Below are positions 56,459 to 64,000 of a stretch of 64,000 nt of DNA, in pieces. The stretch spans positions 1 through 64,000 of the forward strand of contig JAUXVE010000004.1 of assembly GCA_030680415.1 (NCBI GenBank), written 5' to 3'. This stretch comes from Rubrivivax sp. GTDB taxonomy: Bacteria; Pseudomonadota; Gammaproteobacteria; Burkholderiales; Burkholderiaceae_C. The notes below the pieces were generated by a model. The model did not search any database and was not told the DNA's origin. It worked only from the letters and a program-made list of their open reading frames with translations. The translations under genes and the position numbers were made by a program. Positions within the stretch are counted from its first letter, which is position 1, and every line of letters starts with the position of its first letter.

Positions 56459-57619
56459 ATGCGCCACACACTGATCGTCATCGTCTGCGCGGCCATGCTG
56501 GCTGCCTGCGGCAAGTTCGACAAGGCCGACGCGCCGTCCAAGGCCGCTGCGGCGGCCAAGGCGCCGCCCGCCGTGCTGCTGCTGTCGCCCGAAGACCTGC
56601 ACACGGTGAACGCCAGCGCCCAGGCCACCGGCCCCGTGATCACCGGTTCGCTGCAGCCCGAGCGCCGCGCCGACCTGCGCGCCGAGGTCTCGGCGGTGGT
56701 GCTGCAGGTGCTGAAGGACAACGGCGAAGCGGTGCGCGCCGGCGACCTCATCGTGCGCCTGGACGACACCGCCATCCGCGACAGCCTGACCTCGGCCGAC
56801 GAGGTCGTGCGCGCCGCCACGCAGGCCTTCGAGCAGGCCGAGCGCCAGGTGCAGCGCCTGAAGACGCTGCAGGCGCAGGGCATGACCTCGATGCAGGCAC
56901 TGGAGGACGCCGAGGTGCGCCGCAACAACGCGCAGAGCGACCTCGTGGCGGCACGCGCCCGCGCCGTCGCCGCGCGCCAGCAGCTGCGGCGCACGGAGGC
57001 GCGCGCGCCCTTTGCTGGCGTGGTCAGCGAACGCAAGGTTTCGGCCGGCGACACGGCGCAGGTCGGCAAGGAACTGATCAAGGTCATCGACCCGGGCAGC
57101 CTGCGTTTCGAAGGCCTGGTCTCGGCCGACCGCATGCACGAGCTGCAGGCCGGGCAGGCGGTGAACTTCCGCGTCAACGGCTATCCGGAGACCGAATTCG
57201 TCGGCCGCCTGCGGCGCATCGACGCCACCGCCAATGCCACCACGCGCCAGGTCGAGGTTGTCGTCGACTTCGCCAACCGCGCTGGCGCGCCGCGCGTGGC
57301 CGGGCTCTTTGCCGAGGGCCGCGTCGAGGCCGGCGCGTCGCAGGTGCTGGCGGTGCCCGAAGGCGCGCTGCAGCGCGCCGGCCAGGCGGCCCATGTCTGG
57401 CGCGTCGCCGGACAGGCCATCGCCAAGGTCGGCGTCAGGCTCGGCGAACGCGACGCGCGCAGCGGCGAGGTCCCGGTGCTGGCCGGCCTGAGCGCCGGCG
57501 ACCGCATCCTGCGCCGCCCGGGCAGCACACTCGTCGATGGCCAGGCCTTCGAGCTCGCCAACGGCGGCACAGCCGCCGCTTCGGCCCCCGGCACAGCGGC
57601 GCTCGGCGCCACGAAGTGA
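56459..57619 (+). CDS. RND efflux adaptor, lipoprotein type
   Basis: A 386-residue periplasmic adaptor. The lipobox LAAC (Cys near residue 17, MLAACGKFD) predicts lipid anchoring. Membrane-fusion features follow: a lipoyl half (LQVLKDNGEAVRAGDLIVRL), an alpha-helical hairpin (about 100-160), the second lipoyl half (RAPFAGVVSERKVSAGDTAQ) and beta-barrel and membrane-proximal parts. ATG 56459 is chosen, as the track ORF from 56114 has no signal. It precedes an RND permease by 6 bases. Confidence 0.92.
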   Translation: MRHTLIVIVCAAMLAACGKFDKADAPSKAAAAAKAPPAVLLLSPEDLHTVNASAQATGPVITGSLQPERRADLRAEVSAVVLQVLKDNGEAVRAGDLIVRLDDTAIRDSLTSADEVVRAATQAFEQAERQVQRLKTLQAQGMTSMQALEDAEVRRNNAQSDLVAARARAVAARQQLRRTEARAPFAGVVSERKVSAGDTAQVGKELIKVIDPGSLRFEGLVSADRMHELQAGQAVNFRVNGYPETEFVGRLRRIDATANATTRQVEVVVDFANRAGAPRVAGLFAEGRVEAGASQVLAVPEGALQRAGQAAHVWRVAGQAIAKVGVRLGERDARSGEVPVLAGLSAGDRILRRPGSTLVDGQAFELANGGTAAASAPGTAALGATK

Positions 57620-57625
57620 GTCGCC

Positions 57626-60600
57626 ATGTTCCTTTCCGACTTCAGCATCAAGCGGCCGGTGGCGATGATCGTCGTCATCATCGGCCTCATGGCACTCGGG
57701 CTGCTGGCGCTGTCCAAGCTGCGCGTCAACCAGATCCCCGACGTCGAGCAGCCGGTGCTGGTGGTCAACATCGCCTATCCCGGTGCCTCGCCCGAAACCA
57801 CGGAACGCGAGGTCGTCAACCGCATCGAGAAGGCGCTGCAGGGCATCGCCGGCGTCGACGAGGTGCGCGCCACGGCCGGCGAGGGCAATGCGCGGCTGGT
57901 GCTGATCTTCAACTTCGACAAGAACATGGTCGAGGCCGCCGACGAGGTGCGCAACGCCATCGGCTCGGTGCGCCACAAGCTGCCGACCGAGATCCGCGAA
58001 CCGGTGCTGCAGCGGCTGGACCCGGCGGCGCAGCCGATCATGCAGCTGGCGCTGTCGTCCACTTCGCAGACCCACGCCGAGATCTCGCGCCTGGCCGAGG
58101 ACCAGCTGGCCGACCGTTTTCGCGGCATCCCCGGCGTGGCGGTGGTCAACGTCAACGGTGCGCTGCGGCGTGAACTGTCGGTGCTGCTGCACGCCGAGAA
58201 GCTGCGCGAATACGCGGTCTCGGTGACCGAGGTGGTGGCCGCGCTGCGCGCGCAGAACACCACCGCGCCGGTGGGCAAGGTGCGCGGCACGCTCGAGGAC
58301 CAGAGCATCCGTCTGGTCGGGCGCATCGAGTCGCCGGGCGAATTCGAGCACATCGTCATCAAGCGCCGCGGCAACGAGCTGCTGCGCCTGGCCCAGGTGG
58401 CTACGGTGCAGGACGGCTTTGCCGAACTGAGCGGCTTCTCGGTGCGCAACGGCCACCCCAACGTCGGCCTGTCGGTGACGCGCACGCGCGAGGCGAGCAC
58501 GGTCACGGTGGCCGACGGCGTGCGCAAGCTGGTGGCCGAGATCGGCCCCACGCTGCCGGCCGGCACCAAGCTCGAAGTCACGCGGGACGGCGGCCGCAGC
58601 GCGCAGGACAGCCTGAACAACGTCATCCACGCGCTCGTCTTCGGCGCCGGGTTGACGGTGTTCGTGGTCTACCTGTTCCTGAACTCGTGGCGTTCGACGC
58701 TGATCACGGCGCTGTCGCTGCCGACGTCGGTGGTGGCCGCCTTCATTGCCGTCTGGCTGTGTGGTTTCACGCTCAACTTCATGAGCCTGCTCGGGCTGTC
58801 GCTGGCCATCGGCGTGCTCATCGACGACGCCATCGTCGTGCGCGAGAACATCGTGCGCCACATGGAGCGCGGCGAGGACCGCCGCACCGCCGCACTCAAG
58901 GGCACGGCCGAGATCGGGCTGGCGGTGGCCGCCACCACCTTCTCCATCGTCGCCGTGTTCGTGCCGGTGGCCTTCATGCCCGGCGTGTCGGGGGAATGGT
59001 TCCGGCCTTTCGGCCTGACCGTGGTGGCGTCGGTGCTGGTGAGCCTGTTCATCAGCTTCACGCTCGACCCCATGCTGTCGGCCTACTGGGGCGACCCGCC
59101 CGGGCATCACCAGCAGCCACGGCGCGGCATCAGCCGCGTGCTGCAGCGCTTCAACGATTGGTTCGACCACCAGTCCGACCGCTACGGCCGCGTCATCGCC
59201 TGGGCCCTGCACCACCGGCGCTGGATGGCGGTCTTCGCGCTGGCCAGCCTGGTGGCGGCGGTGGCGCTGCAGCTGCGCTTCGGCGGCTCGAGCTTCCTGC
59301 CGGTGGCCGATTCCGGCACCCTGGCGGTGGAGATCCGCACCCCCGCCAGCAGCAGCCTGGAGTACGCGCGGCTGAAGGTCGAGGCCGCGGCAACACTGGC
59401 ACGCACGCTGCCCGAGACGGTGGCCACCAACAGCTACGTCAGCCCGGGGGGCGGGCGCATCTACGTCGACATCGGCAAGAGCACGCAACGCAAGCGTTCG
59501 GCGATCCAGGTCGCGGCCGAGTTGCGCCGGCTCACCGCACGGCTGGTGGGTGCCGAGTACGTGGTGCTCGACGACCTCAACAACGGCGCGCAGAAGCCGG
59601 TGCAGATCCGTTTCACCGGCGCCGACTCGCGCCAGTTGCTGGCCATCACCAACGACTTCATGGACAAGCTGCGCCAGCTGCCGGGCGCGGTCGACGTGGG
59701 CCTGTCGGAGCAGGACCCGCAGGTCGAGATGAAGATCGAACTCGACCGCGGCCTGGCCAACACGCTGGGCATCTCCGTCAACGACGCGGCACAGGCGCTG
59801 CGCGTGGCCTTCGCCGGCGTCGAAGTGGGCGACTGGGTGGACCCGAACGGCGAGACGCGCGACGTGGCGGTGCGCCTGCACCCCGACGACCGCGTCGACG
59901 CCGGCAACATCGAGCGCCTGCCCATCGCCGTGAGCGGCGGCAACCGCATGGTGCCGCTGGAGCAGATCGCCACCGTGACCATGGGCCGCGGGCCGTCGCA
60001 GATCCAGCACGTGAACGGCAAGCGCACGATTTCGGTGGCGGCCAACGTGCAGGGCCGTTCGCCGGGCGAGGTCACGGCCGAGGCGCTGAAGATCGCGCGC
60101 GCCATGGCCTACCCGCCGGGCTACGGGCTGGAACTGGCCGGCGCCTCGCGCGACCAGCAGGAGGTGTTCCGCGAGATGGGCATCGCGCTGGTCATGGGCG
60201 TGGCGCTGATGTACCTGATCCTGGTCATGCAGTTCGGCTCGTTCACGGCGCCGCTGGCGGTGATGCTGTCGCTGCCGCTGTCGTTGATCGGCGTCGTGCT
60301 GGCGCTGCTGGCCACCGGCGGCACGCTCAACCTGATGAGCTTCATCGGCGTCATCATGCTGATGGGGCTGGTGGCGAAGAACGCGATCCTGCTGCTCGAC
60401 GCTGCGCGGGTGCTCGAACGCGAGGGCATCGACCGCGAAGACGCACTGATGGCGGCCGGCCGCAAGCGACTGCGGCCGATCCTGATGACGACCTTCGCGC
60501 TCATCGCCGGCATGACGCCGGTGGCGGTGGGGGTGGGCGAGGGCGGCGAGTTCTACCGCCCGATGGCGGTGGCCATCATCGGCGGCGTCATCACCTCGAC

Positions 60601-60838
60601 GCTGCTCACGCTGCTGGTCATTCCCAGCTTCTACGACAGCATCGAGACCTCGCGCGACCGCGCCGTGGCCAAGTTCAAGGCGCGCGAGCAGCGCTGGAAC
60701 ACCGGGCTGGCCTTCAGCGTGACGCTGCTCGAGGCGGTGGCGGCGCTGCTCATGCTGCGTCTGGTGTGGCGTGCGCTCAGGGCCGTGCCGGCAAGGCTGC
60801 GGCGCAATGGCGGTCTCGTCGCCGGGCGAACGGCCTGA
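57626..60838 (+). CDS. RND efflux permease, HAE1/AcrB-like
   Basis: A 1070-residue proton-driven exporter. The N-terminal helix (VAMIVVIIGLMALGLLALSK) is followed by porter domains. The TM4 Asp pair is at 400/401 (GVLIDDAIVV), and TM10 carries GLVAKNAILLLDAA. The family resemblance to the permease at 121-3267 is clear, but the two differ enough to be separate pumps. A C-terminal extension (about 1045-1070) is Arg-rich. No outer-membrane gene follows; the TolC-like protein at 4.2 kb is a candidate partner. Confidence 0.94.
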   Translation: MFLSDFSIKRPVAMIVVIIGLMALGLLALSKLRVNQIPDVEQPVLVVNIAYPGASPETTEREVVNRIEKALQGIAGVDEVRATAGEGNARLVLIFNFDKNMVEAADEVRNAIGSVRHKLPTEIREPVLQRLDPAAQPIMQLALSSTSQTHAEISRLAEDQLADRFRGIPGVAVVNVNGALRRELSVLLHAEKLREYAVSVTEVVAALRAQNTTAPVGKVRGTLEDQSIRLVGRIESPGEFEHIVIKRRGNELLRLAQVATVQDGFAELSGFSVRNGHPNVGLSVTRTREASTVTVADGVRKLVAEIGPTLPAGTKLEVTRDGGRSAQDSLNNVIHALVFGAGLTVFVVYLFLNSWRSTLITALSLPTSVVAAFIAVWLCGFTLNFMSLLGLSLAIGVLIDDAIVVRENIVRHMERGEDRRTAALKGTAEIGLAVAATTFSIVAVFVPVAFMPGVSGEWFRPFGLTVVASVLVSLFISFTLDPMLSAYWGDPPGHHQQPRRGISRVLQRFNDWFDHQSDRYGRVIAWALHHRRWMAVFALASLVAAVALQLRFGGSSFLPVADSGTLAVEIRTPASSSLEYARLKVEAAATLARTLPETVATNSYVSPGGGRIYVDIGKSTQRKRSAIQVAAELRRLTARLVGAEYVVLDDLNNGAQKPVQIRFTGADSRQLLAITNDFMDKLRQLPGAVDVGLSEQDPQVEMKIELDRGLANTLGISVNDAAQALRVAFAGVEVGDWVDPNGETRDVAVRLHPDDRVDAGNIERLPIAVSGGNRMVPLEQIATVTMGRGPSQIQHVNGKRTISVAANVQGRSPGEVTAEALKIARAMAYPPGYGLELAGASRDQQEVFREMGIALVMGVALMYLILVMQFGSFTAPLAVMLSLPLSLIGVVLALLATGGTLNLMSFIGVIMLMGLVAKNAILLLDAARVLEREGIDREDALMAAGRKRLRPILMTTFALIAGMTPVAVGVGEGGEFYRPMAVAIIGGVITSTLLTLLVIPSFYDSIETSRDRAVAKFKAREQRWNTGLAFSVTLLEAVAALLMLRLVWRALRAVPARLRRNGGLVAGRTA

Positions 60839-60881
60839 GCGACTGGGACAAGTCCCCGGACGGGATGCGCCGGACGGCTCC

Positions 60882-60887
60882 TAGAAT
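60882..60887 (+). promoter_or_regulatory. TAGAAT -10-like box before phaR
   Basis: CCTAGAAT lies 34 bases before the phaR ATG in the 82-base gap after the RND gene. It is the same motif as near 3265, 31696 and 48132. No clear -35 hexamer is seen. Confidence 0.4.
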
Positions 60888-60920
60888 GGGCCGGATTCCG
60901 ACGCTCCAGGAACCTGCCGC

Positions 60921-61490
60921 ATGCCTACCCACCGCCGTGCCCCGGCCGCCGCCACCGCTGCCGGTGCCACGGGCAGCGTGCGGGTGCTCAAGAAGTATCC
61001 CAATCGACGCCTCTACGACACGCAGTCCAGCAGCTACATCACGCTGGCCGACGTGAAGCAGATGGTACTGGCCGGCGACGACTTCGAGGTGCGCGACGCC
61101 AAGACCGGTGACGACCTCACGCGCAGCATCCTGCTGCAGATCATCCTCGAGGAAGAGTCGGGTGGGGTGCCGATGTTCAGCGCGCAGACGCTGTCGCAGA
61201 TCATCCGCTTCTACGGCCATGCCATGCAGGGCGTCATGGGCACGATGCTCGAGAAGAACATGCAGGCCTTCGTCGAGCTGCAGAACCAGTTCCTGAACCA
61301 GAGCAAGGGCCTGTACGACCCCAAGCACCTCAGCCCCGAGGTCTGGACCCAGTTCCTCAGCGGCCAGGCGCCCACGCTGCAGAACCTGATGACGGGCTAC
61401 GTCGAGCAGAGTCGCGAGATGTTCGAGAAGCTCCAGCAGGCCGGCGCCCTGTTCCCGGGCCTGCCCGGTTTCCCGCCGGCCAAGAAATAG
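60921..61490 (+). CDS. phaR: Polyhydroxyalkanoate synthesis repressor PhaR
   Basis: A 189-residue regulator. The PHA accumulation DNA-binding domain is at about 20-85 (RVLKKYPNRRLYDTQSSSYI, then ADVKQMV), followed by a PHB-binding helical region (FSAQTLSQIIRFYGHAMQGV). PhaR binds PHB granules and represses phasin genes. In Burkholderiales it is commonly followed by rimO, and remains of rimO are found here. The translation start ATG 60921 follows AGGAA. Confidence 0.95.
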   Translation: MPTHRRAPAAATAAGATGSVRVLKKYPNRRLYDTQSSSYITLADVKQMVLAGDDFEVRDAKTGDDLTRSILLQIILEEESGGVPMFSAQTLSQIIRFYGHAMQGVMGTMLEKNMQAFVELQNQFLNQSKGLYDPKHLSPEVWTQFLSGQAPTLQNLMTGYVEQSREMFEKLQQAGALFPGLPGFPPAKK

Positions 61491-61530
61491 GCCAGGACGG
61501 GTCTCGGGCAAGAGGCCCGAGAATCGCCAC

Positions 61531-61632
61531 ATGTTCGACACCGCTACCGCGCCTGCCGCCATCGGCAAGGCCCCCACTATCGCATTTGTCTCGCTCGGCT
61601 ACCCGAAGAGCACGGGTTCCATACCCGGCTGA
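61531..61632 (+). pseudogene. rimO: Truncated 5' end of rimO (ribosomal protein S12 methylthiotransferase)
   Basis: The 33-residue ORF ends KAPTIAFVSLGYPK followed by an unrelated STGSIPG and a stop. RimO proteins start with a similar lead and FVSLGCPKA. The match therefore stops at codon 26 (61608). The first cluster Cys is already Tyr (GYPK), and all catalytic domains are missing. The position after phaR supports the identity. The break marks the left edge of a rearranged segment. Confidence 0.7.
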
Positions 61633-62105
61633 AGCTGCGAGATGGCCTTGGTGGCCGACTCCACGCTGCCCGTCGATCTCGATGGCTTGATGCTCGGCGC
61701 GGGTCTGGTAAGCGATGGCAATGGCCTCAGTGCGCCGGTTTCGGCGTTGATCGGCTGCGGACACTCGGCCGTCGACCAATCGGTGGCTCCGATCTATGCG
61801 AAGGTCTCCTATCTGACGACGACCTGCCACCCGCTTCGCGGTGTCGGTCGGCAGGATCCGACCCAAAGGCGTCGGCGGCACTTTTCAGTTCGAACGGCCG
61901 GTTCACTCAAATCCCGGACGCTCCAGTTTCGGCCCCTACATCACGCTCGAGCGCACCGACGCCCCGGGCGTGACTTACGCCGAAGGTGGTGCCAAGACGG
62001 TGTGAACCGACTTTTGCGCGGAAGTCGGTGCCGCTGCCGGACTGGGTCAGAGCCCTCGTGAGCTGAATGCGCCCGCGTGGGCGACTCTGCAGATTCGCTG
62101 GCAAT
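61633..62105. other. Unassigned mosaic sequence after the rimO break
   Basis: 473 bases with no confident gene. An open frame at 61642-62061 (MALVADSTLPVDLDGLMLG) and a different plus frame ending at about 62005 (FQFERPVHSNPGRSSFGPYI) each look partly protein-like. This suggests a decayed, frameshifted gene, but I recognise neither. The minus-strand ORF (61357-61881) is a shadow. Confidence 0.3.
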
Positions 62106-62708
62106 TCACATCGCGTGCGCTGCGCCCGGGATGGTGTTCAGGTGGGTCGCGATGTCGATGCCCGGCACGACAGGCACGCCGCCATTGGCGCTGCAGGTCG
62201 CGCCGCCCATCGCGCTTTCGGCGCCGTGGTGGACGAAGCAGAAGTGGTTCTTTACCGTCAGCTGAAGCACAAAGCCCTGTGCATGGTGATGCGGCATCTC
62301 CATGCCCGTCCAGTGGAAGTGCGAGTAGGCGCCAGGTTGCGGAATGTCGGCTCGAGGCATGGTGAACATCGGGTGGTCGTGCATCGGATGGTGCGAGAAC
62401 ATCGCGTGCGCCAGCTTGCCCTCCATCATCCAGCCGACCACGCAGTCGCCGGGCATGGAGTTGCAGTTGACGTGGCCGGCCACCGGGTAGCCGTCGGCCG
62501 TGACGACCCCTGTGTAGCGGACATAGAAGAACCCCCACAGGCTGCCGTCGCTGCGCTGGCGCGTTTGCTGGTGGCTATCGAAGTCATTGCCGAAGAGGAA
62601 CGGGTACGGCGCGGCGTGGTTGCGCCAGGGGTACCTGTTGCCGGCGTTGGCGCCCGAGAACGCGAACAATGCAGCGGCGCCGAGCAGAATGTGAAGGGTC
62701 TTGATCAC
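62106..62708 (-). CDS. Secreted His/Met-rich protein of unknown function
   Basis: A 200-residue protein with a signal peptide (residues 1-22, ending ANA before GNRYPW). The mature part is rich in His and Met clusters (HHPMHDHPMFTMPR; HWTGMEMPHHHAQG), which could bind copper or another soft metal. There are four or five Cys, e.g. NCNSMPGDC and FCFVHHG. The start is GTG 62708, with GGAGAAG 5 bases upstream. I recognise no named family. Its neighbours, a DUF305 fragment and a transposase scrap, suggest mobile metal-related cargo. Confidence 0.7.
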   Translation of the reverse strand: MIKTLHILLGAAALFAFSGANAGNRYPWRNHAAPYPFLFGNDFDSHQQTRQRSDGSLWGFFYVRYTGVVTADGYPVAGHVNCNSMPGDCVVGWMMEGKLAHAMFSHHPMHDHPMFTMPRADIPQPGAYSHFHWTGMEMPHHHAQGFVLQLTVKNHFCFVHHGAESAMGGATCSANGGVPVVPGIDIATHLNTIPGAAHAM

Positions 62709-63375
62709 GGTGCTTCTCCTGGAATGGGACGTGGTTGTCGACCGTGTAGCAGCAGGCGGCGGGCCCGGCCGGACCGAATAGATGACAGACGACCACCCAT
62801 CCGCATGGGGACATGCGAATGCCGGGCGGCCGATCCTGCAACGCGGGAGTCAATCCGTGGGCGGCCTCGGTGCCGCCGCGACGTTCCGTTGCGGGGGAGT
62901 GGGGGAACGCAAACAGTCCCAGACCTTGCGCAACAGCGTCTTCCTCGCGCAGCGCGCTCCACGCCAACCTCGTCGGCCGTCGCCGACCGGCCCTGTGGCG
63001 ACGGCAGCAGCTTCTCCGCGCCTTCAAGAGCTGTGCATGGCGCGCCTGCGCCTCGTTCGTCGCGAGAACCTGCGTTCGCCAACGTACAGACTTGGCGACG
63101 AGAAGCACGCAGCCTTCACTCGGTATCGGTGTGCGACGGGCGCATCGGTTCAGGGCTCTGACTCTTCTGTGCGCGGATCTGCTTCGGTCGATGTTCGGCA
63201 GGGACCTGGGCCGGATGGGGCTCCGCCTGAATTCAGCACTCTGGGTTTCTTCAGAATTGCCCCCCCCCCGCTTCTGCGTAAACCGCCACCGGATTTCACT
63301 GTGAGCTCGCCGGTATGGGATTCGGCCCAGCCGTCACTCGCGTCACCGAGGCACACCCACGAAGGGAACAGCGAA
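62709..63375. other. 667-base region without a supported gene
   Basis: Both strands carry open frames (e.g. 62705..63082 minus, 62813..63304 plus), but none has a recognisable domain, ribosome site and coding pattern together. The region includes a run of ten C at 63260-63269. The first bases should hold the promoter of the minus-strand secreted protein and the last those of the DUF305 gene. Confidence 0.5.
63260..63269 (+). repeat. Homopolymer run of ten C
   Basis: AATTG is followed by ten C in a row. Such runs are prone to slippage in replication and in sequencing. It lies in a non-coding stretch 107 bases before the DUF305 start. Confidence 0.85.
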
Positions 63376-63824
63376 ATGATGAAGTACGCGAAGTTCGCTG
63401 CGATGATCGCCACGTCGACCGTCGTGATGTTCGGCCTGATGTACCTCAACACCTATGCATGGACCATGTCTACTTCAGCGAGACGCGGGCCTACATGGCG
63501 CTCGTCATGGGTGCGGCCATGGCCGTGGTCATGCTCGCATTCATGCTGGCGATGTACACCGACCGAAAGGTCAATGTCGCCATCTTTGCCGGCTGCGCGG
63601 TCGTCTTCGTCGGGGCGCTCTGGCTGGTGCGAAGCCAGGCCACGGTGAGCGACGTCTCGTGGATGCGGGCGATGATCCCGCACCATTCGATCGCCATATT
63701 GACCAGCGAGAGAGCTCAAATCACGGATCCGCGCGTACGCAAGCTGGCGGATGCGATCATCGAGGCGCAGCGCCGGGAGATCGCAGAGATGAAGGCCTTG
63801 ATCAGCGAACTCGAAGAACAGTAG
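63376..63824 (+). pseudogene. DUF305 family membrane protein, frameshifted
   Basis: Two frames together make one protein. The first frame gives MMKYAKFAAMIATSTVVMFG and LMYLNTYA, a first membrane helix. The second starts at about 63459 with DHVYFSETRAYMALVMGAAM, two more helices, then the DUF305 helical domain MIPHHSIAILTSERAQI and IIEAQRREIAEMKALI. A one-base loss near 63459-63461 (GCATGGAC, where one extra base would restore A-L-D-H) breaks the frame. It could be a mutation or a sequencing error. DUF305 proteins often accompany copper/silver resistance genes. Confidence 0.75.
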
Positions 63825-63839
63825 GTCTGAAGTACGTAG

Positions 63840-63929
63840 GGCGACACCCTGCACCTAGAAGTGTCCCCGCTGAAGTTCATGCAGAAGCTGGCGGGCCTGG
63901 TTCGACACCAAGTTGGGCGGGGCCCTTGA
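63840..63929 (+). pseudogene. Possible remnant of an IS91-type transposase
   Basis: The frame reads GDTLHLEVSPLKFMQKLAGL then VRHQVGRGP and a stop. IS91-group transposases carry a similar stretch (a ...SPLEFMQRLAALVP... pattern) before the catalytic part. Here it is cut off after 30 codons, preceded by a stop and without a start. It is small, so the identification is tentative. Confidence 0.4.
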
Positions 63930-64000
63930 CTTCCTGCAATTGTCCGGCCAAGCGCACGCTGCGTAAGTCAGCTTCCAGGCGCGGCCTCGTACTCACACTG
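63930..64000. other. Right edge of the window, no gene seen
   Basis: 71 bases with no supported coding or structural signal. Whether the transposase-like remnant continues in another frame beyond the edge cannot be judged. Confidence 0.4.

Noticed and set aside
56405-60010. 1201-residue minus-strand ORF
   Set aside because: Antisense to a clear RND adaptor and permease; the translation is His/Arg/Gln-rich without any domain, typical of GC-rich shadow frames.
63315-63824. Independent gene starting at 63315
   Set aside because: Its first 48 codons read antisense-like residues; the true N-terminus lies in the other frame, so a frameshifted DUF305 gene explains both.

Overview
The window is about 70% GC, with dense, short-spaced, often overlapping genes. 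Its gene orders are typical of Burkholderiales: thrS-infC-rpmI-rplT-pheS-pheT-ihfA-merR followed by tRNA-Pro, phaR followed by the start of rimO, and msrB-bolA-ppiC. The most likely source is a betaproteobacterium of the Rubrivivax/Leptothrix/Roseateles type. This is inferred from gene content only; there is no rRNA in the window.

Layout. 1-5.5 kb: the end of an RND adaptor gene, an RND efflux permease, a PCMT-like methyltransferase and a TolC-type outer-membrane protein. 5.6-10.1 kb: a MoxR ATPase, a CoxE-type VWA protein, an XdhC protein and a ModE/PBP-type regulator. This looks like a maturation and control module for a molybdenum hydroxylase whose structural genes are not here. 10.2-12.9 kb (minus strand): phosphomannomutase and waaA, for LPS sugars and Kdo transfer. 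13.1-15.0 kb: an Ada-AlkA fusion overlapping ogt, for alkylation repair. 15.05-15.71 kb: a large nested imperfect palindrome. 15.8-23.1 kb: transporters (MFS, two EamA), a gamma-glutamyltransferase-like enzyme, an unusual SDR, a small DUF2007-type protein and a quinone reductase. 23.2-26.2 kb (minus strand): selO-msrB-bolA-ppiC, a redox/stress operon.

26.4-44.3 kb is a one-directional run. It holds a five-gene Liv-type ABC importer, then a bifunctional hydratase/3-hydroxyacyl-CoA dehydrogenase, an M20 peptidase related to N-acyl-amino-acid hydrolases, a thiolase, two thioesterases, two acyl-CoA dehydrogenases, two SDRs, an MDR reductase and a GNAT protein. It is probably one catabolic programme: import, possible deacylation, then beta-oxidation.

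44.5-48.1 kb: an HI0933-type flavoprotein and Tex. 48.1-56.2 kb: the translation operon, with a Thr-containing leader ORF and hairpin before thrS, an AUC start for infC, a structured leader before rpmI and a terminator-like hairpin before pheS. 56.4-60.8 kb: a second RND pump (lipoprotein adaptor and permease). 60.9-61.5 kb: phaR.

From about 61.6 kb the character changes. rimO is cut off after about 26 codons and is followed by lower-coding, mosaic DNA. That DNA carries a secreted His/Met-rich protein, a frameshifted DUF305 gene and what looks like a scrap of an IS91-type transposase. This is the accessory, rearranged part of the window.
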